A stretch of DNA of 12,493 nt. Source: Sphingopyxis sp. Its GTDB lineage: Bacteria; Pseudomonadota; Alphaproteobacteria; Sphingomonadales; Sphingomonadaceae. The stretch's first letter is position 1. Each line of letters begins with the position of its first letter. Below, piece after piece: positions 7,101 through 12,493 of the stretch. The position numbers and the translations under genes are program-made. Below the pieces are notes generated by a model. That model worked only from the letters and a program-made list of their open reading frames with translations. It was not told the origin of the DNA and made no database searches. Where the stretch lies: positions 1 to 12,493 of the forward strand of contig JAHCKJ010000035.1 in NCBI GenBank assembly GCA_026125835.1, given 5' to 3'.

Positions 7101-7547
7101 GCAATTACCGGCATGGAAATCTCGATGCCGGTCTATATCGGACTGTTGATGCTGCTCGGCATCGTGGCCAAAAACTCGATCCTGCTCGTCGATTTCGCGA
7201 TCGAGGAAATCGACAAGGGGATTGGCAAAATGGAAGCGCTGATCGACGCCGGACGCAAGCGCGCCCAGCCGATCGTCATGACGACGGTCGCGATGGTGGC
7301 GGGCATGGTGCCGACAGCGATCTCGCTGTCGGGTGACGGTGCGTGGCGCGCACCGATGGGCGTCGTCGTGATCGGCGGATTGATCCTGTCGACGCTGCTC
7401 ACCTTGCTGATCGTCCCGGCGGGTTTCAGTCTGGCCGACAGCATCGAAAAGCGCCTTGGCCGCTTCTTCTCGCGCAACCTGCTCACCTATCGGCACGGCG
7501 ACGACACCCGCCCGATCGGCGACGGCACGCCGCAGCCGGCGGAGTGA
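4131..7547 (+). CDS. RND efflux permease (AcrB/HAE1-like) with an extra membrane insertion
   Basis: A proton-driven inner-membrane exporter of the resistance-nodulation-division superfamily, likely for hydrophobic or amphiphilic compounds. It starts ISAWCIRNPVPPIVMFV with TM1, followed by the first periplasmic porter domain (DINDNPDIEFPAVQV, then the SGVDEMSS block). TM2-TM6 include the TM4 proton-relay pair D402-D403 in GVLVDDAIVEIEN. After TM7 come the second porter domain and TM8-TM12, with the relay lysine K1014 in GIVAKNSILLVDFA. At 1138 residues it is about 90-110 longer than typical family members. The excess is residues 518-618, between TM6 and TM7, and holds two more hydrophobic helices (about 535-557 and 573-602). 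The ATG at 4131 has only a distant AAAAGG (4115-4120). It is co-oriented with the broken adaptor 38 bp upstream, so translation depends on its own ribosome site. No outer-membrane factor gene is present. Substrate unknown. Confidence 0.95.
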   Translation: MSFRNISAWCIRNPVPPIVMFVLLLLAGIVSFNRMDINDNPDIEFPAVQVIVAQPGAAPSELETQVTQRIEAAVRGVSGVDEMSSYVGEGSSRTMVQFAIGTPIDRAYNDVNQAVSQIRSDLPDGILEPQVIRVDIAGGPITYFAVEASDMTLEQLSWYVDNTVAKELLSIPGMSQVRRSGGVSREIRVILDPARMQSYGITASQVNQQLRQTNVNAAGGRTEIAGSEQAVRVLGNAANALELGKTRLSIGNGRTVRLSDVAKVTDGFAEQRNLAKIKGRQVLSFSIEKAKGASDVTVHDETMKKLEQIKKTNPKVDFKILFTRTEYTKEQYRSSMLAMSEGAVLAVIVVFLFLRDWRATLISALAIPLSAIPTFWFMDLMGFSLNSLSLLALSLVAGVLVDDAIVEIENIVRHMRMGKTAYQASIDAADEIGLAVVATTMSIVAVFLPVALMPGISGQFFIQFGMTVVFAVLASLAVARMITPMIAAYFLSAQGEQDHASGPWIDRYERLLKWTLDSSKQQAVRARYDGTSTRLAFLAVPLLLAGLAVVFMTVSYFQPVPAGQDGPNTALYFLLQTPIMAIVAFLAASLLAIIVGALLYAMGMRQWAFTHWAKFMVQRSYARLHDHRVWIVGIGLLAFISSIILFAVLPQQFQPTTNSDYSQVRYSLPPGSTLAQSETIARQIGDVLDNNPAVQTAFYDVNVGGGNAFITLKKDRELTSVEWERSLQPKLAAIPDARVNFQSQSGGFSGRDITMVIGGDDPVALDKHARTIVAQMAGLKELRAPRVEGDIPRPEIIVNPRMDLAAELGVTTAALSQTIRIATLGDIDQNAAKFSLSDRQIPIRVLLSEDSRRSLATIENLPVPTSRGTTVPLKSVAEISFGAGPTELRRYNQTRRIVIGADLAPGLVTGDAQKKINELPAVKTMPQGIRKVVQGDAKWQAELITNFMIAVVSGLLLVFATLVLLYRRFLSPLVNMSSLLLAPLGGLLGLAITGMEISMPVYIGLLMLLGIVAKNSILLVDFAIEEIDKGIGKMEALIDAGRKRAQPIVMTTVAMVAGMVPTAISLSGDGAWRAPMGVVVIGGLILSTLLTLLIVPAGFSLADSIEKRLGRFFSRNLLTYRHGDDTRPIGDGTPQPAE

Positions 7548-7576
7548 CCGGCGGCGGCCGCTTGCGCCGCGCCGGT
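7547..7576. terminator. Hairpin after the RND permease
   Basis: ACCGGC plus GCGGC pairs with GCCGC plus GCCGGT, with one bulged G and a CGCTTGC loop. The stem starts on the last base of the permease stop. No T-run follows, but a 10-bp palindrome GGTTGCAACC (7574-7583) overlaps its end. Probable termination or 3'-end stabilising structure before the DUF445 gene, only 34 bases upstream of the next ATG. Confidence 0.5.
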
Positions 7577-7610
7577 TGCAACCTTTGGCGCGCCTCGCCA
7601 TTTTAGGCGG

Positions 7611-8903
7611 ATGAAGGACCAGCATTCCATTCCGGAGCACAACGAACGCGCCCACCCTTTACGGGTGGGCGTTGCCGTTCCGACCGGCGGGCTGAATATC
7701 CGTTTCGTTGCCACCGGTATGCTGGTGGCGATGGCGGTCGTGTTCATCACCGCCAAATTTTATCAGGACTTCCATCCCGCGGTTGGCTTTGTCCGCGCCT
7801 TTGCCGAAGCGGCGATGGTTGGCGGGCTGGCCGACTGGTTCGCGGTCACCGCCTTGTTCCGTCACCCGATGGGGCTGCCGATCCCGCACACCGCCATCGT
7901 CCCGCGCAACAAGAACCGCATCGGCGACACGCTGGCGCGCTTCCTGCTCACCAATTTCCTGTTGCCGCGCCTGATCGCGCGCAAGATGCAGACGCTCGAC
8001 GTTGCGGGCGCGGTCGGTGCTTTCCTGTCGCAACCGGCCGAGGGTGGCGGGCGGTTGAAGCTCGGCGCGTCGCGGATCATCGCCGACGCGCTCGGCGCGC
8101 TCGACCAGCAGCGGCTGGGCGGGATGGTCAAATCGGCGATCGCCGACCGCCTGCGCGAACTCGATGTCGCGCCGCTGCTGGGGCAGGCTTTGCAGGCCGC
8201 GCTGGCCGAGGGGCGGCACCAGCCGCTTCTGGACGCGATGGTCAAATGGGGGTCGAAGACGCTTGAGCTTAACGAGCATCTGATCCACCAGATGGTCCAT
8301 GACAACAGCAACGCGATCGTGCGCTTCACCGGGCTCGACGAAAGCATTTCGAATCGCATCGTCGCGGGCCTGTCGAAACTGCTCAGCGAAATGGCGGTCG
8401 ACGAAACGCACCCGCTGCGCATCCGCGTCGAGGAAGGGCTGGCCAAGATGGCGCTCGACCTGCAACACGACGCGGAAGTGCAGGCGAAGGTGGCCAGGGT
8501 CCGCGACGAACTGCTCGAAAACAAGGCGGTCAAGCGCTGGCTCGACGGCCTGTGGGAACAGGGCCGCGGCGCGCTGCTCAAGGCGGCGCGCGATCCCGAA
8601 ACGATGCTTGCCGGACGGATCGGCGAGCTGTTCACGCAATTCGGTACGATGCTGGGCGAGGATGTGGCGATCAAGCGCACCCTCAACCGCTATGCGCGCC
8701 GCGCGGTGGTCGGCATGGTCGACAGCTATGGCGAAACCGCGCTGAAGCTGGTGTCGGACACGATCCGCGGCTGGGATGCCAAGACGATCACCGACCGGCT
8801 GGAAAATGCGGTCGGCGACGACCTGCAATATATCCGCATCAACGGCACGCTGGTCGGCGGACTGGTCGGGACGCTGATCCACACGGTGGATGTGCTGATT
8901 TGA
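7611..8903 (+). CDS. DUF445 family membrane protein (YjiN-like)
   Basis: A 430-residue protein of the DUF445/YjiN family, whose function is not established. It has the typical layout: an N-terminal membrane segment (about residues 32-51), the conserved block AAMVGGLADWFAVTALFRHPMGLPIPHTAIVPRNKNRIG (about 67-105), a long soluble alpha-helical middle rich in charged residues, and a C-terminal Gly-rich hydrophobic segment ending INGTLVGGLVGTLIHTVDVLI. The two ends probably sit in the inner membrane with the helical part between. The start is uncertain. The ATG at 7611 has only a close AGGCGG before it, and an in-frame ATG at 7719 (residue 37) falls inside the first membrane segment, so 7611 is kept. 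A 9-bp hairpin lies in codons 13-21. It converges on the SDR-like gene with a 31-bp gap. Confidence 0.92.
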   Translation: MKDQHSIPEHNERAHPLRVGVAVPTGGLNIRFVATGMLVAMAVVFITAKFYQDFHPAVGFVRAFAEAAMVGGLADWFAVTALFRHPMGLPIPHTAIVPRNKNRIGDTLARFLLTNFLLPRLIARKMQTLDVAGAVGAFLSQPAEGGGRLKLGASRIIADALGALDQQRLGGMVKSAIADRLRELDVAPLLGQALQAALAEGRHQPLLDAMVKWGSKTLELNEHLIHQMVHDNSNAIVRFTGLDESISNRIVAGLSKLLSEMAVDETHPLRIRVEEGLAKMALDLQHDAEVQAKVARVRDELLENKAVKRWLDGLWEQGRGALLKAARDPETMLAGRIGELFTQFGTMLGEDVAIKRTLNRYARRAVVGMVDSYGETALKLVSDTIRGWDAKTITDRLENAVGDDLQYIRINGTLVGGLVGTLIHTVDVLI

Positions 8904-8936
8904 ACCGTCGCTCCCGCATTCGCAGGGGCAACGGTT
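8903..8936. terminator. Palindrome filling the gap between convergent genes
   Basis: AACCGT-C-GCTCCCGC, a loop ATTC, then GCAGGGGC-A-ACGGTT form one long imperfect stem. The 6-bp outer arms are exact, and the inner 8-bp arms have one mismatch and one wobble. It starts on the last base of the DUF445 stop and ends within the SDR stop codon, so it can serve as a shared bidirectional terminator for both convergent genes. The core resembles palindromic units common between genes in sphingomonads (from memory). Confidence 0.6.
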
Positions 8937-9726
8937 AGAGGCAGTCCACCAACCCCTCGCGATATGTCGGATAACGGGGCGTCCAGCCCAGCAATCGCTT
9001 CGCCTTCCCATTCGCCACCCGCCGGTTCTCGGCATAAAAGGCGCGTGCGGCGGGGGACAGGCCGGCTTCGTCCAGCGATTGCAGCGGCGGCGCTTCCACG
9101 CCCAGCATCGCGCATCCCCATTCGACCAGCCGGTTCTGATGGCACGGTTCGTCGTCGGCCAGATTATACACCCCCGCCGGACCGCGAAACGACGCGATCA
9201 CGCCGCCCGCGATATCGTCGACATGGACGCGGCTGAACACTTGGTCGGGCAGGTCGATCCGGTGTGCGCGGCCTTCGCGGATGCGATCGAGGATCGAGCG
9301 GCCGGGGCCGTAGATGCCGGGCAGGCGGAAGACCGACACGTGGCCGCGCAGCGCCGCCCACGCCGCATCGGCGGCGTTGCGGTCGGGTCGGCGCCCCCTG
9401 ATCGGTGCGCTCTCGTCGACCCACGCGCCGCCCGTATCGCCATAGACGCCGGTCGAGGACAGATAGCCGACCCACGCCGCCGGTGCGAGCGCGATCGCAT
9501 CGCCATAACGCGCCAGCACCGGATCGGCGCCGTCGGCGGGCGGTACCGACGACAGGATATGCGTCGCCGACCGCAACGCCGCCAGCACCGCGCCTTCGTC
9601 GCCGAACGCAATGCTGTCACCGCGCCCGTCACGCGTCGTCCCTGCCACGTCCCATCCGCGCGCGCGCAGGCGGTCCGCAAGGCGACCCGCGGCATGGCCC
9701 AGCCCGAAAATCAGCATGTGTCCCAT
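8935..9726 (-). CDS. SDR-like NAD(P)-binding protein (YeeZ-type epimerase family)
   Basis: A 263-residue Rossmann-fold protein resembling the extended short-chain dehydrogenase/epimerase family, closest in style to YeeZ. The dinucleotide-binding loop is FGLGHAAGRL (residues 7-16). Later come the family blocks LSSTGVYGD, VFRLPGIYGPGRS, FSRVHVDDIAGGV and YNLADDEP, and a C-terminal RVANGKAKRLLGWTPRYPTYREGL. The usual YxxxK catalytic pair is not visible after the STGVYGD block (that region reads RNAADAAWAAL), so it may bind NAD(P) without classical dehydrogenase chemistry. ATG at 9726 is taken, with AAGGCGGG upstream on the minus strand. An in-frame ATG nine bases on (9717) is also possible. It is divergent from pepN across 46 bp. 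Substrate unknown. Confidence 0.88.
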   Translation of the reverse strand: MGHMLIFGLGHAAGRLADRLRARGWDVAGTTRDGRGDSIAFGDEGAVLAALRSATHILSSVPPADGADPVLARYGDAIALAPAAWVGYLSSTGVYGDTGGAWVDESAPIRGRRPDRNAADAAWAALRGHVSVFRLPGIYGPGRSILDRIREGRAHRIDLPDQVFSRVHVDDIAGGVIASFRGPAGVYNLADDEPCHQNRLVEWGCAMLGVEAPPLQSLDEAGLSPAARAFYAENRRVANGKAKRLLGWTPRYPTYREGLVDCL

Positions 9727-9772
9727 CGCCCGCCTTATTGCGCGCCCCGCGCCCCGCGCCTAGACCCGAAAC
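9727..9772. promoter_or_regulatory. 46-bp divergent promoter region of the SDR-like gene and pepN
   Basis: Both genes must start transcription within or very near this short gap, unless promoters lie inside the opposite gene. It contains GCGC/CCCC-rich repeats (CGCGCCCC repeated around 9741-9760). No clear -10/-35 pair was seen. pepN has no Shine-Dalgarno directly before its ATG (GACCCGAAAC), so it may be translated from a very short or leaderless transcript. Confidence 0.35.
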
Positions 9773-12367
9773 ATGACCGACGTCTCTTCCACCCCCGCCA
9801 TCCCCGTCACCATCCACCGCGGCGATTATCGCCCGCCCGACTGGCAGGTGCCCGACGTCGCGCTCGATTTTGCGCTCGCGGTCGAGGCGACGCGCGTCGC
9901 CGCGGCGCTGTCGGTGGTGCGGCAGGCCGATACGCCGGTGCCGCTGGTGCTGCGCGGCGACGGGCTGACCCCGGCGGCGGTCCGCGTCGATGGCGAGGTC
10001 TGGAACGACTGGCGGATGGACGGGAGCGACCTGATCGTCGATCTGGGGCAGCGGACTGCAGCGACGGTCGAGATCGACACGCTGGTCCACCCCGCGGCGA
10101 ACACCCAGCTGATGGGACTCTACGCCTCCAACGGCATGCTTTGCACCCAGTGCGAGGCGGAGGGCTTCCGCCGCATCACCTTTCACCCCGACCGCCCCGA
10201 TGTGCTCAGCCGCTACAAGGTGCGGATGGAGGGCGACAAGGCGGCGTTCCCGATCCTGCTGTCGAACGGCAATTGCATCGCCAAGGGGGAGGGCGCGGGC
10301 GGCAATCATTGGGCGCTGTGGGAAGACCCGTGGCCGAAACCGAGCTATCTGTTCGCGCTGGTCGCGGGCGATCTGGTGGTCAATCGTGACAGTTTCACGA
10401 CGATGTCGGGACGCAAGGTCGAACTCGGCATCTGGGTGCGCGACGGCGATCTCGATCGCACCGGCCATGCGATGCAGGCGCTCAAGGACAGCATGGCGTG
10501 GGACGAGCGCGTCTATGGCCGCGAATATGACCTCGACCTGTTCAACATCGTCGCGGTCAGCGACTTCAACATGGGGGCGATGGAGAACAAGGGGCTGAAC
10601 ATCTTCAACACCCGCTACATCCTCGCCGACCCCGACACCGCGACCGACGTCGATTATGACGGGGTGCAGGGTGTCGTCGCGCATGAATATTTCCACAATT
10701 GGTCGGGCAACCGCGTCACCTGCCGCGACTGGTTCCAGCTGTCGTTGAAAGAAGGTTTCACCGTCTATCGCGATCAATGTTTTTCGGCCGATATGGGTTC
10801 GCCCGCGGTCAAAAGGATCGAGGACGTCCGCCTGCTCCGGGCGGCGCAATTCCCCGAGGATGCCGGGCCGCTCGCGCACCCGATCCGCCCCGACAGCTTT
10901 CAGGAAATATCGAACTTCTACACCGCGACCATTTATAACAAGGGCGCCGAGATCATCCGCATGATGGCGACGCTGGTCGGCCCCGAGCGCTTTCGCAAGG
11001 GCACCGACCGCTATTTCGACCGCCATGACGGCGAGGCGGCGACGTGCGAGGATTTCGTCCGCGCGATCGAGGCGGGCGCGGGCATTGACCTTACCCAGTT
11101 CCGCTTGTGGTACAGCCAGGCGGGAACGCCGCGCCTGTCGCTGGCGCTGGCTCAGGACGACGGCGAATGGATGCTCGACATTCAGCAGACGGTGCCGCCG
11201 ACCCCGGGCCAGACTGACAAACAACCGATGATGATGCCACTGAAACTCGCCGCCTTTGCCACGGACGGCAGCGGCGCCGCGCTGCCCGAAACACTGGTCA
11301 CGCTGACCGATGCCACGCAGCGGATCGCGCTCGGCGCTTTTACGGCGCGTCCGGCGCTGTCGATCAACCGCGGCTTTTCGGCGCCGGTGATCGTCGACTA
11401 TGCGCGTGCGGCGGGCGAACTGGCGTGGCTGGCGGCACACGACGATGATCCGTTCGCGCGCTACGAAGCGTTGCAGCAGTTGATGCTCGACACGCTCGTC
11501 GCCGCGGTGTCGGGCGAGGCGGTCGATCACGCCGCAGTGATCGATGCGGTTGCGGGGACATTGGCCGGACGCACGACCGATCCGGCTTTCGTCGCAGAGG
11601 CGGTGCTGCTGCCGAGCGAAGCCTTTATCGGCGACCAGATGGTCACCGTCGATCCCGACGCGATCCGCCGCGAGCGACTGGCGCTACAGGCGGCGATCGG
11701 GGTCGCGCTCGCAAGCGAATGGCGTGCGATCCTGTCGCACGCGGCGCCCGCCGCGACCGACCTGTCGCCGGCCGCCAAGGGGGGGCGCCGGTTGCGCGGC
11801 GTGGCGCTCGCCTATCTTGCCGCCACCGGAATCGCCGATATTCCCGCGCTGGCGTTCCGGATCTTCTCGGACGCCGATGGCATGACCGAACGGCAGGCGG
11901 CGCTGGCGACGCTGGCGCATGGCGACAGCGACGAACGGGTGGCGGCGCTCGACATTTTCTATCAACGCTACCGCGACAATCCGCTCGTGCTCGACAAATG
12001 GTTTCAGGTGCAGGCGTGGTCGCTGCGCGCCGATACCGTCGATGCGGTCAAGGAACTGGCGCAGCATCCCGACTTCACGCTGGCCAACCCCAACCGCGTC
12101 CGGTCGCTGTATGGCGCGCTGACCGGCAATCAGGCGGCGTTCCATCAGGCCGATGGTGCGGGCTATCGTCTGATCGCCGATCTGGTCATCGCGCTTGATC
12201 CGAAAAACCCGCAAACCGCCGCCCGGATGATCCCCCCGCTCGGCCGCTGGAAACGCTTCGACGAGGCGCGCGCGGCGATGATGCGGAGCGAGCTGGAACG
12301 GATATTGGCGCAGCCGGGATTGTCGCGCGACGTGACCGAGCAGGCGAGCAAGAGCTTGCTGGGGTAG
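9773..12367 (+). CDS. pepN: Aminopeptidase N (M1 zinc metallopeptidase)
   Basis: PepN removes N-terminal residues from peptides and completes cytosolic protein turnover. The 864-residue length is close to E. coli PepN. The sequence shows the domain order of the family: an N-terminal beta domain, the substrate-gripping GAMEN at 268-272, the zinc site HEYFH at 304-308 with third ligand E327 in SLKEGFT, and the transition-state tyrosine Y388 in FYTATIYNKGAE. A beta-sandwich (from about 440) and a large C-terminal helical domain (from about 540) follow. All catalytic residues are present, so it should be active. The ATG at 9773 is the first in-frame start and the translation begins like the family. 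There is no clear ribosome site. It is divergent from the SDR-like gene and followed by a palindromic repeat. Identification is secure. Confidence 0.97.
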   Translation: MTDVSSTPAIPVTIHRGDYRPPDWQVPDVALDFALAVEATRVAAALSVVRQADTPVPLVLRGDGLTPAAVRVDGEVWNDWRMDGSDLIVDLGQRTAATVEIDTLVHPAANTQLMGLYASNGMLCTQCEAEGFRRITFHPDRPDVLSRYKVRMEGDKAAFPILLSNGNCIAKGEGAGGNHWALWEDPWPKPSYLFALVAGDLVVNRDSFTTMSGRKVELGIWVRDGDLDRTGHAMQALKDSMAWDERVYGREYDLDLFNIVAVSDFNMGAMENKGLNIFNTRYILADPDTATDVDYDGVQGVVAHEYFHNWSGNRVTCRDWFQLSLKEGFTVYRDQCFSADMGSPAVKRIEDVRLLRAAQFPEDAGPLAHPIRPDSFQEISNFYTATIYNKGAEIIRMMATLVGPERFRKGTDRYFDRHDGEAATCEDFVRAIEAGAGIDLTQFRLWYSQAGTPRLSLALAQDDGEWMLDIQQTVPPTPGQTDKQPMMMPLKLAAFATDGSGAALPETLVTLTDATQRIALGAFTARPALSINRGFSAPVIVDYARAAGELAWLAAHDDDPFARYEALQQLMLDTLVAAVSGEAVDHAAVIDAVAGTLAGRTTDPAFVAEAVLLPSEAFIGDQMVTVDPDAIRRERLALQAAIGVALASEWRAILSHAAPAATDLSPAAKGGRRLRGVALAYLAATGIADIPALAFRIFSDADGMTERQAALATLAHGDSDERVAALDIFYQRYRDNPLVLDKWFQVQAWSLRADTVDAVKELAQHPDFTLANPNRVRSLYGALTGNQAAFHQADGAGYRLIADLVIALDPKNPQTAARMIPPLGRWKRFDEARAAMMRSELERILAQPGLSRDVTEQASKSLLG

Positions 12368-12406
12368 GCGAGGGCCGCTTTGGGGTGGGGAGCGGACGGT
12401 GCCGAT

Positions 12407-12451
12407 CCTCCCCGGAACGGGGAGGGGGACCAGCGAAGCTGGTGGAGGGGC
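12407..12451. repeat. Palindromic extragenic repeat after pepN
   Basis: Two GAA-loop hairpins sit side by side: CCTCCCCG-GAA-CGGGGAGG (12407-12425) and ACCAGC-GAA-GCTGGT (12429-12443), followed by GGAGGGGC. This compound unit closely resembles short interspersed repeats scattered between genes in sphingomonads and relatives (from memory, not searched). It starts 40 bases after the pepN stop and may act as a terminator, although no T-run follows. The rest of the window (12452-12493) holds no feature I can support. Confidence 0.6.
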
Positions 12452-12493
12452 ACGATCGGTTTGCCTTGTCCTCGAAGTCGTGCTCCGCAGCTA

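Noticed and set aside
3906..7655. A 1249-codon open frame on the minus strand covering the permease
   Set aside because: It is antisense to a clear RND permease, its translation is a low-complexity run of Arg, His, Asp and Gln with no known motif, and long antisense frames are expected from G/C-biased third positions.
9629..11530. A 633-codon minus-strand open frame over pepN
   Set aside because: Same cause. It overlaps the catalytic region of an unmistakable aminopeptidase N and shows only low-complexity, Arg/His/Asp-rich sequence.

Overview
This looks like a stretch of ordinary chromosome from a GC-rich alphaproteobacterium, most likely a sphingomonad such as Sphingopyxis. That guess rests on strong G/C bias at third codon positions, GANTC sites (the CcrM methylation target of this class), the style of the extragenic palindromes, and my recollection of the families. 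It is not based on a search. No transposase, integrase, phage gene, tRNA, rRNA or CRISPR array was seen.

Layout: nadA (quinolinate synthase) is at 15-1004. It is followed by about 940 bp with no convincing gene (1005-1942). This gap carries a cluster of GANTC sites, a perfect DnaA box, direct repeats, a run of tandem hairpins, a G-quadruplex motif and a perfect CRP-type palindrome. Next come two tandem paralogues of the GlsB/YeaQ/YmgE small membrane stress-protein family (1943-2206 and 2338-2607), ending in a good intrinsic terminator. A promoter candidate then leads into an RND efflux pair. The periplasmic adaptor (2897-4092) is broken by two single-base frameshifts, while the inner-membrane permease (4131-7547) is intact and carries about 100 extra residues between TM6 and TM7. 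A DUF445 membrane protein (7611-8903) converges on a minus-strand SDR-like NAD(P)-binding protein (8935-9726), with a palindrome filling the gap. The SDR gene is divergent from pepN (9773-12367). The window ends in a sphingomonad-style palindromic repeat.

How the genes fit together: the adaptor and permease should form an efflux pump with an outer-membrane channel encoded elsewhere. As read here the adaptor would be non-functional, unless the two shifts are sequencing errors. nadA (NAD synthesis) and pepN (peptide turnover) are housekeeping genes. The two GlsB proteins are probably envelope stress proteins under their own control.

I found no clear new multi-gene system. The most unexplained part is the non-coding block 1005-1942, followed by the permease insertion and the double frameshift in the adaptor.
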